DNA of 64,000 nt from Methylocystis echinoides (lineage in GTDB: Bacteria; Pseudomonadota; Alphaproteobacteria; Rhizobiales; Beijerinckiaceae), in the NCBI RefSeq assembly GCF_027923385.1, contig NZ_BSEC01000001.1, forward strand, positions 2,430,501 to 2,494,500, in the 5' to 3' direction. Below the pieces are notes generated by a model. The model saw only the letters and a program-made list of their open reading frames with translations, was not told the origin of the DNA and did not search any database. The position numbers and the translations under genes are program-made. The first letter of the stretch is position 1. Each line of letters begins with the position of its first letter. Below are positions 44,632-54,668 of this stretch, piece by piece.

Positions 44632-45362
44632 GCGTGGCCGCGCGCGCGGCGCCGAAAGGCGCGCATATTCTCATCGTCGACGACGACCGCCGCATTCGCG
44701 CGCTGCTTGCGCGCTATCTCGCGGCCGAGGGCTATCTCGTCAGCGCCGCCGCCAACGCCGAAGAGGCGACCGGCCGCCTGCGCGATTTCGCCTTCGATCT
44801 GATCGTGCTCGACGTCATGATGCCCGGCGAGAGCGGCACGCAATTCGCCGCCCGGCTGCGGCAGGGACCGGAGCCGCTACGCTCAGCGCCGATCCTGATG
44901 CTCACCGCGCTTACCGAGACGGCGAACCGGGTCGAGGGGCTCGAGGCGGGCGTCGACGATTATCTCGCCAAGCCATTCGACCCGCGCGAACTGTCGCTGC
45001 GCATCGCCAGCATTCTGCGCCGGGTGCGCCGGCCTGCGCCGCCGGACCCGTTGGTGCGTTTCGGCGCCTTCGCCTATGATCCGGCGCGCGGCGAACTGTC
45101 TCGCGACGGCGCGCCCGTGCGCCTCACCACGCGCGAACGCGACGTGTTGCAGACACTGGTTCATCACGCGGGCGCCATCGTCTCGCGCGAGACTCTCGCC
45201 GCCCGCGCGTCGGAACAGAAGGCGGCCGAGCGCACGGTCGATGTCGAGATCGCGCGCCTGCGCCGCAAGATCGAGACGGACCCCAATGCGCCGCGCCACT
45301 TGCAGACGGTGCGCGGACAGGGTTACCGGCTGCTCGTCGAGCGGTCGACAGTTTTGCATTAG
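44628..45362 (+). CDS. OmpR-family response regulator (PetR-like)
   Basis: A 244-residue two-component regulator. The receiver has acidic residues in ILIVDDDRR, phospho-Asp62 in VLDVMMPGESG, and Lys in YLAKPFDPREL. The C-terminal winged helix shows VRLTTRERDVLQTLVHH, VDVEIARLRRKIE and VRGQGYRLL. Coupled to the MarR gene by a 4-bp overlap and followed 13 bp later by its likely cognate sensor kinase. Confidence 0.92.
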   Translation: MSVAARAAPKGAHILIVDDDRRIRALLARYLAAEGYLVSAAANAEEATGRLRDFAFDLIVLDVMMPGESGTQFAARLRQGPEPLRSAPILMLTALTETANRVEGLEAGVDDYLAKPFDPRELSLRIASILRRVRRPAPPDPLVRFGAFAYDPARGELSRDGAPVRLTTRERDVLQTLVHHAGAIVSRETLAARASEQKAAERTVDVEIARLRRKIETDPNAPRHLQTVRGQGYRLLVERSTVLH

Positions 45363-45375
45363 CCAGAGGCGGTTC

Positions 45376-46746
45376 ATGTCGCTTGTCATCAATGAAGTCC
45401 TTTCCGCGCCGCGCCAGCTCTGGCGGCGGTTCACCGACTGGCTTCATGCGCGCATGCCCAAGGGGCTCTATGCGCGCGCCCTGCTCATCGTCATCCTGCC
45501 CGTGGTGCTGCTCCAGTCGGCGGTTGCCTATGTGTTCATGGAGCGCCACTGGGAGGTCGTGACCTATCGGCTTTCCGCCGGCGTCGCGCGCCAGGTCGCG
45601 GCGGTGGTGGACATTTACCGGACCTTCCCCGACGACGCCGAGCACAGCCAGTTGCGGCGCATCGCGGCGCTCGATCTCAACATGGAGCTGTCGCTCCTGC
45701 CGCATGAGGCGCTGCCGGCGCCGGTGACGAAGAAGTCGCTCTTCGCCCTGCTCGACAAGGCGCTGAACCGGGAATTGTCGCGCAAGCTCCTGCAGCCCTA
45801 CTGGATCAACACCAGCCTGCCGGGCAATCTCATCGAAATCCGCGTCGCTCTCGACGACGCCACGCTGCGGATGCTCGTCACCCGCACCCACGCCTATGCG
45901 TCGAACTCCTATATTTTCTTCATGTGGATGGCGATCGCCTCGATCATCATTCTGGCGATCGCCACGTCCTTCCTGCGCAACCAGATCAAGCCCATCCTGC
46001 GGCTCGCCAATGCAGCGGAGGAATTCGGCAAGGGTCGGGACGTGCAATTCAGCCCGCGCGGCGCGCGCGAGGTGCGGCAGGCGGGCAACGCCTTTCTGGA
46101 GATGAAGCGCCGCGTCGAGCGCGCCATCGAGCAGCGCACGACCATGCTCAATGGAGTCTCGCATGATCTGCGCACCATCATCACGCGCTTCAAGCTGTCG
46201 CTGGCGCTGATGGGCGAGAGCAATGAGGCCCGCGAGGCGCGCAAGGACGTCGACGAGATGGAGCGGATGGTCGAGGCCTATCTCGCCTTCGCGCGCGGCG
46301 ACGGCGGCGAAGCGACCGCGCCCACCGATATTCGCGCGCTGCTGGAGGAGCTGAAGGCCGACAGCGAGCGGCGCGGCGTCGCCGTGGCGATGATGGTCGA
46401 CGGCGACCCGGTGATCCCCGCCCGCCCGGCGGCGATCAAGCGCCTGCTCGCCAATCTCGTGGGCAACGCCCAGCGCTACGGGCAGAAGCTTGAGTTCTCC
46501 ATCGTCAACGACGGCGAGAACATGATCGTCCGCATCGACGATGACGGCCCCGGCATTCCGGTGGAACGGCGCGAGGACGCCTTCCGGCCGTTCTATCGGC
46601 TGGATGAATCCCGCAATCAGGACAATGGCAATTCAGGACTGGGCCTCGCCATCGCGCGCGACATCGCCCGCTCGCATGGCGGCGAGATCACGCTGGACCG
46701 CAGCCCGCTGGGCGGACTGCGGGCGACGGTGACGCTGCCTCTGTAA
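45376..46746 (+). CDS. EnvZ-like sensor histidine kinase
   Basis: A 456-residue membrane kinase. TM1 (ARALLIVILPVVLLQSAVAY) and TM2 (IFFMWMAIASIIILAIATSF) bracket a periplasmic domain; a HAMP segment (LRNQIKPILRLANAAEEFG) follows. Phospho-His263 lies in NGVSHDLRTIITRFK, with N-box NLVGNAQRYG and G-boxes DDDGPGIP and NSGLGLAIARDIA. The start is ATG 45,376 after AGAGG. Third gene of the MarR-regulator-kinase operon; its stop abuts the convergent TetR gene with no spacer. Confidence 0.93.
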   Translation: MSLVINEVLSAPRQLWRRFTDWLHARMPKGLYARALLIVILPVVLLQSAVAYVFMERHWEVVTYRLSAGVARQVAAVVDIYRTFPDDAEHSQLRRIAALDLNMELSLLPHEALPAPVTKKSLFALLDKALNRELSRKLLQPYWINTSLPGNLIEIRVALDDATLRMLVTRTHAYASNSYIFFMWMAIASIIILAIATSFLRNQIKPILRLANAAEEFGKGRDVQFSPRGAREVRQAGNAFLEMKRRVERAIEQRTTMLNGVSHDLRTIITRFKLSLALMGESNEAREARKDVDEMERMVEAYLAFARGDGGEATAPTDIRALLEELKADSERRGVAVAMMVDGDPVIPARPAAIKRLLANLVGNAQRYGQKLEFSIVNDGENMIVRIDDDGPGIPVERREDAFRPFYRLDESRNQDNGNSGLGLAIARDIARSHGGEITLDRSPLGGLRATVTLPL

Positions 46747-47406
46747 TCAGGCGGAGTGGTGCGGATAGTCGTCGTCGCCGGCGTGCCGGCGGCGGGCGCC
46801 GCCCCATTCGAACAGGCGGTTCGCCATATCGGCGAAGGGGCGCGTGATCCGGGCGAAATCCTCGACATGCTCGACATAGCGTTCGCCGCGGGCGATCTCG
46901 CGGTCGAGCGTCTCCAGCGCGAAGGAGAAGCCGTCCTTGAACCAGGCGTCCAGTACGCGGCCCCAGGCCATGGCGAGCCCCTGAAGCTTCACCGAACCGA
47001 CCGGCCCCTCGCAATCAATGTCCGCCGCCTCCAGCATGAAACGCATGGCGTTGACGGTCTCGCGGTTCAGCGCCGTCAGCGTCAACGGATCGCGCGCGGC
47101 CCAGCGGGAGATGCTGTCGAGCGCGTCGCGATAGGGCTCCAGCGCCTCGAGCCGCTTGCGCAGCACCTCATAGAGGCGGTCACGGGCGGGATCATGCGAG
47201 TTCTTCGCCGAGAATTCCTCCAGCACCTGCCGGTCGATGCGGCGCGAGAACCCGCCCACGATCGCGCCCTTGGAGGGGAAGAGATCACGCAGATCGGCCA
47301 GCGAAAGATCCGCCTCGAAGGCGATGTCCGAGAGGCTGACGTCCCCGAAATCGCGGCGCGCCGCCAGCTTCATCGTGGCGTCGATCACTCTGTTGCGAGT
47401 GCTCAT
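46747..47406 (-). CDS. TetR-family transcriptional regulator
   Basis: A 219-residue protein. The N-terminal HTH is VIDATMKLAARRDFGDVSLSD, then IAFEADLSLADLRDLFPSKG, followed by a helical ligand-binding domain ending FADMANRLFEWGGARRRH. The start at 47,406 is preceded by GGAG; an ATG two codons upstream is also possible. The target is not evident; the neighbouring proC-YbjN pair is separated by 100 bp and co-oriented. Confidence 0.82.
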   Translation of the reverse strand: MSTRNRVIDATMKLAARRDFGDVSLSDIAFEADLSLADLRDLFPSKGAIVGGFSRRIDRQVLEEFSAKNSHDPARDRLYEVLRKRLEALEPYRDALDSISRWAARDPLTLTALNRETVNAMRFMLEAADIDCEGPVGSVKLQGLAMAWGRVLDAWFKDGFSFALETLDREIARGERYVEHVEDFARITRPFADMANRLFEWGGARRRHAGDDDYPHHSA

Positions 47407-47505
47407 GGTCATCTCCGAACTGGGGTTTCGTCTTCTCTGCCGTAATCTAATGCCGCGCCGCAAGGGGGCAAGGCGAGAATATGCGGCCAGCGCCAGCCGC
47501 CGGGA

Positions 47506-48329
<824 letters not shown>

Positions 48330-48333
<4 letters not shown>

Positions 48334-48833
48334 GCCTCTCCCCTGGTCTCGAAATTCGCGGTCTCCAGCGCGTCTCTGGCCGATTTGCCGGCCCAGAGCA
48401 CGAACTGGAACGCCTGATAATAGCGTTCGCAGGCGGTGAGCGCGTGATCGAGCAACGCCGCGCATTGCGAGGCCGAGGGCTGCGCGCCGCCGGAAAGGAT
48501 CAGGCCATGGCGGTGCATCGCCACGCCCTCCTTCGGCCAGAAATCGAAATGGCCGATCCACATCTGCTCATTGATCGCATTGACCAGCGCCATCACTTCC
48601 GCACGGCGGCGCTCAGGCGCCTTGAGATCGAAGGCGCAGCTCACATGCAGCGTCTCGATCTGCGGCAGCCAGGTGAAGGCGACCTGATATTCCGTCCATG
48701 CGCCGGTGACGGAAATGGAAATCTCGTCTTCGTCGTCGCGATCGAAGCTCCAGTCGTTCGTCGCGGCGAGCTGCTCCACGACGTCGACCGGATGCTCGGC
48801 GCGTTCTGTTTCATTTTCTCTGGCGATCAGCAT
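48330..48833 (-). CDS. YbjN domain-containing protein
   Basis: A 167-residue soluble protein of the YbjN fold (similar to type III secretion chaperones). Seen: VVEQLAATNDWSFDRDDEDE, TEYQVAFTWLPQIETLHVSC, VMALVNAINEQMWIGHFDFW and GLILSGGAQPSASQC. Its partner and function are unknown. It is translationally coupled to proC, a conserved alphaproteobacterial neighbour pair in my recollection. Confidence 0.85.
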
Positions 48834-49183
48834 GAGCCAACCTTTATCGGGTGTTCAGCAGGACGCGGCACTAACGAAACAATGAACGACGCCTCACGAG
48901 ACCTTCAAAAATCGAGGCCTCTCGCGCAGGCAGAGCCTTGCACAGACGAATCAACTGCTTCGACCAATATACTCCACCTGTTCGACATCGCGTGACGATT
49001 GAAAGCAATGCGCGTCGAACCTGCGCGCAGACTGGGAGATTCGCCTGCGGCCGTCTATGGCTCAAAGGCTTTATTCCACAGATAGACGCAGACTTACCGA
49101 TAAAAAGCTTTGGAAAAATCGTCTATTACGCCGGCCCGGCGAGTCGAAAATCATTGACGCCGGGCCGAAAGCAATGATCGTCT
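48834..49183. other. Intergenic, hairpin but no gene seen
   Basis: About 350 bases between minus-strand genes. A strong inverted repeat CGGCCCGGCG/CGCCGGGCCG at 49,132-49,167 lies just downstream of the L,D-transpeptidase gene and could end its transcript, although no U tract follows. The rest presumably contains the promoter of the YbjN-proC operon. Confidence 0.45.
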
Positions 49184-49714
49184 TCACGGCTGCATGATGA
49201 CCGGCGAGCCAACGTCGACGCGCGAATAGAGATCGGCGACATCCTCGTTCAGCATGCGGATGCACCCATAGGAGGCGGCGGTGCCGACCGAGGCGCGCAT
49301 GCGCGCGGTGGTCCCGTGGATCGCCACTTCGCCGCGATCGAGCGTCAGAGCGGCGACGCCCATCGGATTGCGCGGCGAGCCGCCGGGGATGAAATTCGGC
49401 AGTTCGGGATGGTCGGCCCGCACCACCGATGGCGGCGTCCAGTCGGGCCGGATATATTTGCCGTCGACCGACGCCACGCCGGACCACTCCTTGCCGCGCT
49501 TCGGCACGGCCACCGGATAGCGGATGGCGACGCCGGGGCTCTCGACATAGAAGAGTTTGCGCTGGCTGGCGCTGATGACGATGGTGCCAGGCTCGACATT
49601 CGGCGAGAAGGCGACCCTGTCGCGCGCCGAAGCCGTCTGGGGAAGAGAGAGGAAGCCGAGCGCCGCGATGGCGCAGAGAATTGGGGCTTTCCGCCCGACA
49701 AACGCGTTACGCAT
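49184..49714 (-). CDS. L,D-transpeptidase (YkuD)
   Basis: A 176-residue exported enzyme forming 3-3 peptidoglycan crosslinks or attaching proteins to it. Signal peptide (APILCAIAALGFLSLPQTASA), then GTIVISASQRKLFYVE, the motif VAIHGTTARMRASVG and the nucleophile region AASYGCIRMLNEDVADLY, all canonical. Start at 49,714 after AAAGGTGAG. It contrasts with the atypical YkuD gene at 16,389. Confidence 0.92.
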   Translation of the reverse strand: MRNAFVGRKAPILCAIAALGFLSLPQTASARDRVAFSPNVEPGTIVISASQRKLFYVESPGVAIRYPVAVPKRGKEWSGVASVDGKYIRPDWTPPSVVRADHPELPNFIPGGSPRNPMGVAALTLDRGEVAIHGTTARMRASVGTAASYGCIRMLNEDVADLYSRVDVGSPVIMQP

Positions 49715-49945
49715 GACACTCACCTTTACAAGGGACGCAGGACACGAAAACTTCGACAGCCTTATTTTAGCCTCGACCTATACGAAGTCTAAACGTTCCG
49801 TGCTTTGCGGTTACGGCTTAAGGTTAAGAATCCGTTCAGGCTCTCGCGCGCCCCTGCTTCGAGCCCCTGCCTAATTGCTTGGCGCGCAAATTCTTCCCGT
49901 CCAGAGCTTGCCGCCTCAAAATTCAGGCGCAATAGAACTGACCTC

Positions 49946-50818
49946 ATGACCGATCGCCCCGCCCCGCCCCGCATTTTCGACCGCGCGCTGTTGCATCGCC
50001 GCCTGCGCCGCGCCCTTGCCGCCGGCGCGCCCGACTTCCTGCTCGCGCGCGCCGCCGACGATCTGCTCGACCGTCTGCTGACGGTGAAGCGCGACTTTCC
50101 GCGCGCGCTCGATCTCGGCGCGCCGGGCGAGCATTTCGCGCAAGCCATCGTCGCCAGCGGCCGAAGGGCGCCGCTTCGGGCCAATGCGCTCGGCGGCGAC
50201 GTGATCGTCGATGAGGAGGCCCTGCCCTTCGCGCCCGCCTCTTTCGATCTCGTCGTCTCCGGCATGTCGCTGCAATGGGTCAACGATCTGCCGGGCGTCT
50301 TCGCGCAGGTGCGCCGCATTCTGGCGCCGGACGGGCTGTTTCTCGCCTGCCTGCCGGGCGGCGCGAGCCTCGTGGAGCTGCGCATCGCGCTGGCGCAGGC
50401 GGAAGAGGAAATCACTGGCGGCGCGAGCCCCCGCGTCTCGCCTTTCGTCGACGTGCGCGACATGGGCGGCCTGCTGCAGCGCGCGGGCTTCGCGCTGCCG
50501 GTCGCGGATGTGGACAGCTTCGCGCTGCGCTACGACTCGGTCCTCGGCCTGATGCGCGATCTGCGCGCCATGGGCGCCGCCAATGTGCTGGTGAAGCGCG
50601 CGTCGCGGCCGCTGCGTCGCGACGTGCTGGCGCGCGCCGCCGCGATTTACGCGGAACGTTTCTCCGACCCGGACGGACGCGTGCGGGCGAGCTTCGAAAT
50701 CGTCTGGATTTCCGGCTGGGCGCCGCATGAAAGCCAGCAGCAGCCGGCGAAACCCGGCTCGGCGACAATGCGGCTCGAAGACGCCATGAAGGCGGCGCGC
50801 CCGATTTCGGAAAAATAA
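49946..50818 (+). CDS. SAM-dependent methyltransferase (NDUFAF5/BioC-like)
   Basis: A 290-residue class I methyltransferase. Seen: DRALLHRRLRRALAAGAPDF, the motif I region RALDLGAPGEHFAQA, and ASFDLVVSGMSLQWVNDLPG, where the LQWVNDLP motif is characteristic of the NDUFAF5/BioC group. Then VRRILAPDGLFLACLPGG and DVRDMGGLLQRAGF. In alphaproteobacteria such proteins are linked to complex I assembly or to biotin synthesis; no bio genes are adjacent. The start at 49,946 leaves a plausible N-terminus. Confidence 0.82.
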   Translation: MTDRPAPPRIFDRALLHRRLRRALAAGAPDFLLARAADDLLDRLLTVKRDFPRALDLGAPGEHFAQAIVASGRRAPLRANALGGDVIVDEEALPFAPASFDLVVSGMSLQWVNDLPGVFAQVRRILAPDGLFLACLPGGASLVELRIALAQAEEEITGGASPRVSPFVDVRDMGGLLQRAGFALPVADVDSFALRYDSVLGLMRDLRAMGAANVLVKRASRPLRRDVLARAAAIYAERFSDPDGRVRASFEIVWISGWAPHESQQQPAKPGSATMRLEDAMKAARPISEK

Positions 50819-50861
50819 TCGGGTCAACGGCGCAGGACGCGTTTTCCCGGCCGGAGGCGCC

Positions 50862-51209
50862 CTACGGGGAAATCTCGACGACGACAGCGCGCGTTTCGAC
50901 CGGGTCAGGCTCCCATGGCCGCTGATAGGCGAAGCGGATCGTCGCCGTTCCGGGCGTGCGCGCGCGCAGTGTCCACAGGCGCTGGCCCGGCGCGCCCGGG
51001 AGGTTCTTCCCGCGCTGATGTCCCCCGTCGACAATCTGGAGATGATCGAGACCGGCGCTGGCGGCCGTATCGAGGCGCCAGGTGTAGCCGGTCGAGGGAG
51101 TCTCGCTGAGCCGCAGCGTCGTGCTGGCGCCGGGGCGAAGCCGGAGCGTCTCGTCGGCGAGGGCCGGCGAGGCCAGCAAAAGCGCAGCGATCGCCATCTC
51201 TCTCACCAT
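50862..51209 (-). CDS. Chagasin-like (I42) protease inhibitor
   Basis: A 115-residue exported beta-protein. Signal segment (MAIAALLLASPALA), then the three inhibitor loops: TPSTGYTWRL, the GAPGQRLWTLRA strand and the FAYQRPWEPD loop, matching inhibitor of papain-like cysteine proteases family I42. Start ATG 51,209 with GGAG; it overlaps the glycosyltransferase stop by 7 bp, so the two are coupled. Confidence 0.85.
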   Translation of the reverse strand: MVREMAIAALLLASPALADETLRLRPGASTTLRLSETPSTGYTWRLDTAASAGLDHLQIVDGGHQRGKNLPGAPGQRLWTLRARTPGTATIRFAYQRPWEPDPVETRAVVVEISP

Positions 51210-52510
51210 GCCGCCTGCTCCTGCCTCTTGTCCGCCATGAGCGCCGCAATCCGCGTCGCCGCTTTCGCCGCGCCGTCTTCCTGTTCGACGATCCCCGCCA
51301 CATGCCGCGCCCGCGCCGCGTGTCCGTCGTCGAGCGCGGCGAGCGCGCGAAAGAGCGCATCCTGCGTCGCGGTCTTGCCATCCACCACGCGCGCGACGCC
51401 GAGGCGCGCGAGGCGCGCGGCGTTGTCGAACTGATCGCCGAGGAAGGGCGTCACCACCTGCGGCCGCCCGGCGCGCAGCGCCTGCCCCGAGGTCCCGACG
51501 CCGCCGTGATGCAGAATGGCGGCGGCGCGCGGAAAGATCTGCGAATGCGGCGCATAGGCGGCGACGAAGACATGGCGCGGAGACGCCTCCGCCAGCGCAG
51601 GCGCGTCGTCGTCATGGGCGAGCACCACCGCCCGCCGGCCCAGCCGCGCGGCGGCGGCCATGCAGTCGCGGTAGAAATCCCGGCGGGCGCGGGTGACGAA
51701 ACTGCCGAGCGTGACGACGAGCGGCGCCGCGCCCGCCGCAAGGAAATCCTCCAGTTCCGGCGCCAGAGCCGCATTGCCGAGGAAGCGGTCGTGGAAGCTG
51801 TGCCCGGCGACGAAGACGCGCGCCGCCTCCCCCCGCGACGCCGTCGCCAGCGTCGGACTGAACAAGCCGATGACCGCGTCGCTCGACTCCGAGCCGAGCA
51901 GCAGATCCAGACCGTAGCGCGGTCTCAACCCCAGCTCCCGCCGCAGATGGCGCAGCGGCGCCGCCCAGAGCGCGACGGCGTGGGCGACGGCCCACAGCAG
52001 GGCGCGGTTATAGGCGATTTCAACCGACGAACCCGGCGCGCGGCGCAGCGGAACCCGCGAGCCCAGCGGCGGGTCGGCGGCGGAATAGAGCATCAGGGGC
52101 GACAGCAGGACGGTCACCAGCGGCAGGCCGCGCGCCTCGGCGACGATCCGCGCCGCAAAGGCGAGGCTGTGGGAAACGATGGCGATGGCGTCGGCCGCCG
52201 CCGCGTCGATGTCCTCGAAGCTCTCGCGCAGGTGCGGGAAGATCAGCTCGCCAAAGAGGAATCTGTCGTCCTCCGCCATTTTGCGGGCGATCTGGCCCAT
52301 ATCCATGCCAAGCCGCGACGTAAGATCGTCGGCGTCCGGCCGCACCGCGACGAAGTCGAGGCCCTCGCCGCGGATGTAGTCGGCGTAGGCGGCGCTGGTC
52401 GCGATCACCGGCGCAAACCCCTCCCGCGCCAGCGCATGGGCCAGCGCCACGAAGGGATGAAGGTCGCCAAGCGAGCCAAATGTCGCTATGAGAATCCTGC
52501 GCCCGGACAG
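51203..52510 (-). CDS. UGT-type glycosyltransferase with non-standard start
   Basis: A GT1-family enzyme of about 435 residues. The N-terminus ILIATFGSLGDLHPFVALAH and the C-terminal donor-site motif ILHHGGVGTSGQALRAGRPQ with PFLGDQFDNAARL are canonical for rhamnosyl/MGT/UGT enzymes. The family N-terminus extends beyond the first ATG/GTG/TTG (52,450). Between that codon and the upstream in-frame stop only CTG at 52,510 fits as a start, with GGAAAGG upstream. It may glycosylate a lipid or hopanoid; the substrate is unknown. Confidence 0.82.
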   Translation of the reverse strand: MSGRRILIATFGSLGDLHPFVALAHALAREGFAPVIATSAAYADYIRGEGLDFVAVRPDADDLTSRLGMDMGQIARKMAEDDRFLFGELIFPHLRESFEDIDAAAADAIAIVSHSLAFAARIVAEARGLPLVTVLLSPLMLYSAADPPLGSRVPLRRAPGSSVEIAYNRALLWAVAHAVALWAAPLRHLRRELGLRPRYGLDLLLGSESSDAVIGLFSPTLATASRGEAARVFVAGHSFHDRFLGNAALAPELEDFLAAGAAPLVVTLGSFVTRARRDFYRDCMAAAARLGRRAVVLAHDDDAPALAEASPRHVFVAAYAPHSQIFPRAAAILHHGGVGTSGQALRAGRPQVVTPFLGDQFDNAARLARLGVARVVDGKTATQDALFRALAALDDGHAARARHVAGIVEQEDGAAKAATRIAALMADKRQEQAAW

Positions 52511-52601
52511 TTTCGAGCCTTTCCCGGCCTGGATTATCCCCGCCGAATACGCATCTTGAGGGCGGGACGCGCTTTTTTAGCGCCACGCTCACGGACTGAA
52601 T

Positions 52602-53804
52602 ATGACCATGTCACACCCCGACGCCAAGCCCTCCCTGGAGGCCGAGCCCATTCCGGAGGCCAAGCCCTCCCTCACCGGCATGACCCGGGCCGAGATTGCC
52701 GACGCGCTGCGCGGGCTGGGCCTGCCGGAGCGTGAAATCCGCATGCGCGTCTCGCAACTGTGGCACTGGGTCTATTTCCGGGGCGCGCGCGACTTTGGCG
52801 AGATGCTGAACGTCTCCAAGGCGCTGCGCCAGACGCTTGCCGAGCGTTTCGAACTGCGCCTGCCCGAGATCGTCGAGGAGCAGCTTTCCGTCGACGGCAC
52901 CCGCAAATGGCTGCTGCGCCTCGCGCCGGTCGACGCGCTCGACAAGGGCGCCGAGGTCGAATGCGTCTACATTCCCGAAAGCGACCGGGGCACGCTGTGC
53001 GTCTCCTCGCAGGTCGGCTGCACGCTCAATTGCAGCTTCTGCCACACCGGAACGCAGAAGCTCGTGCGCAATCTCACCACCGCCGAGATCGTCGGCCAGC
53101 TTCTCGTCGCGCGCCAGCGGCTCGGCGATTTCCCTGACCGCGAGCGGCCGGACGACGGCGGTCTGGTGCCGTCCGGCGAGGGCGTGCGGGCGATCTCCAA
53201 CATCGTCTTCATGGGCATGGGCGAGCCGCTCTACAACATCGACAATGTCATGGCCGCCATCGACGTCATGGCCGATGGCGACGGCCTGTCGCTCTCCAAG
53301 CGGCGCATTACGGTCTCGACCTCCGGCGTCGTCCCGCAGATCGAGCGGCTCGGCGCGGAATGCGGCCCGGCGCTGGCCATCTCGCTGCACTCGGTGCGCG
53401 ACGCGCTGCGCAATGAGCTGGTGCCGCTGAACCGGAAATACCCGATCGCCGAACTGCTTCAGGCCTGCCGCGACTATCCCGGCGCCAGCAACGCCCGCCG
53501 CATCACCTTCGAATATGTGATGCTCAAGGGCGTCAACGACAGCCCCGCCGAGGCGCGCGAGCTGGTGCGCCTGCTCAAGGGCGTGCCGGCCAAGATCAAT
53601 CTCATTCCGTTCAACCCCTGGCCGGGCGCGCCTTACGAATGCTCGGACTGGGAGACGATCGAACGCTTCTCCGACATCGTCTTCAACGCGGGTTACGCCA
53701 GCCCCGTCCGCACCCCGCGCGGACGCGACATTCTCGCCGCCTGCGGCCAGCTCAAGAGCGAGACGGAAAAGCTGCGCGCCCGGGCGCGACTGGCCGCGCA
53801 GTAA
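52602..53804 (+). CDS. rlmN: 23S rRNA (adenine-2503-C2) methyltransferase
   Basis: A 400-residue radical-SAM methylase acting on 23S rRNA A2503 and some tRNAs. The iron-sulfur triad is C140, C144 and C147 ([14 protein letters not shown]), followed by [31 protein letters not shown] and [19 protein letters not shown]. The methyl-carrying Cys near the C-terminus lies in [10 protein letters not shown]. An Ala/Pro-rich N-terminal extension of about 25 residues is typical of alphaproteobacteria. Divergent from the glycosyltransferase. Confidence 0.96.
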   Translation: MTMSHPDAKPSLEAEPIPEAKPSLTGMTRAEIADALRGLGLPEREIRMRVSQLWHWVYFRGARDFGEMLNVSKALRQTLAERFELRLPEIVEEQLSVDGTRKWLLRLAPVDALDKGAEVECVYIPESDRGTLCVSSQVGCTLNCSFCHTGTQKLVRNLTTAEIVGQLLVARQRLGDFPDRERPDDGGLVPSGEGVRAISNIVFMGMGEPLYNIDNVMAAIDVMADGDGLSLSKRRITVSTSGVVPQIERLGAECGPALAISLHSVRDALRNELVPLNRKYPIAELLQACRDYPGASNARRITFEYVMLKGVNDSPAEARELVRLLKGVPAKINLIPFNPWPGAPYECSDWETIERFSDIVFNAGYASPVRTPRGRDILAACGQLKSETEKLRARARLAAQ

Positions 53805-53823
53805 AGGCGGCAATCCGGGTGTT

Positions 53824-53946
53824 CCAATCCCTCCCCGCAAGGGGGAGGGATTGGGGGATTTCACCGTAACAGTTAACCTTTGTCTAAGCCTTGCCCCTGC
53901 ATGGCTGTTCCCCGTCATGCCCGCACTTGACGCGGACATCCACGCC
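53824..53946. repeat. Intergenic repeats after rlmN
   Basis: Two elements. CCAATCCCTCCCC with GGGGAGGGATTGG at 53,824-53,854 is copy C of the family seen at 9,882 and 11,015. At 53,913-53,946 lies a CGTCATGCCCGC...GACATCCACG element, similar to the common CGTCATGGCCGGGCTTGT-type repeat of Hyphomicrobiales. Confidence 0.6.
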
Positions 53947-54035
53947 GGGAGCCGGCGGCCCCGCGTCCCTTGCTGGCAAGGCGTCGATCCTTAAGTAGAT
54001 GAAGGGGCGGATTTTCGTTGCGCAACGGCGGAGAC

Positions 54036-54668
54036 ATGGCCCATCTCGCGCTCATCGGCGACTCCGTCTTCGACAACGGCGCCTATACCGCCGGCGGGCC
54101 GGCTGTCGTGTCGCAGGTGAAGCGGCATATGCCCATCGGCTGGCGGGTCACGCTCGGCGCGGTCGATGGCGCGCGGCTCGAAAATGTCGCCGCGCAGATC
54201 GGCAGGCTGCCCACGGACGTGGAGCGGCTTGCGCTGAGCATTGGCGGCAATGACCTTCTGGGCCATGTCGCGTTGCTCGAGGCGCGGGTCGCCAGAAGCG
54301 CTGAAGCCGTGGACATGATCGGCGCCGCGGCGCGCGCCTTCGAGGAGGCCTATCGCGCCATGCTGCGGCCCTGCCTGCGCGTCGACCGCCATGCGATCAT
54401 CTGCACCATCTATGGCGGCAATTTTCCCGATCCGGCGTTTCAGAGTCTCGCCCGCACCGCCCTGACGCCCTTCAACGACGCCATCATCCGCATCGGCGTG
54501 GAATATGGGCTGACGGTGATCGACCTGCGCCTCGTCTGTGACGATCCGGAGGATTTTGTCAACGCCATCGAGCCCTCGTCGATCGGCGGCGAGAAGATCG
54601 CCAGGGCCATCGTCCGCGCCGCCACCGGCGACGGCGGCTGGGAGCGCAGCGCGCGCATCATCGGCTGA
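54036..54668 (+). CDS. SGNH/GDSL-type hydrolase family protein
   Basis: A 210-residue protein with block I LALIGDSVFDN (Ser10), block III LSIGGNDLLGH and block IV-like AIEPSSIGGEKIARAI. In classical members the last block is D-x-x-H; here the His position reads Glu-Pro (EPS). It may be a subfamily without the usual triad or with altered chemistry. No signal peptide. ATG at 54,036 is used; a TTG at 54,018 is possible. It is convergent with dsbB, overlapping by 11 bp. Confidence 0.75.
   Translation: MAHLALIGDSVFDNGAYTAGGPAVVSQVKRHMPIGWRVTLGAVDGARLENVAAQIGRLPTDVERLALSIGGNDLLGHVALLEARVARSAEAVDMIGAAARAFEEAYRAMLRPCLRVDRHAIICTIYGGNFPDPAFQSLARTALTPFNDAIIRIGVEYGLTVIDLRLVCDDPEDFVNAIEPSSIGGEKIARAIVRAATGDGGWERSARIIG

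Noticed and set aside
45076..45375. Longer histidine kinase starting inside the response regulator
   Set aside because: The extra 100 residues are an out-of-frame reading of the winged helix; ATG 45,376 has AGAGG and yields a normal N-terminal membrane helix.
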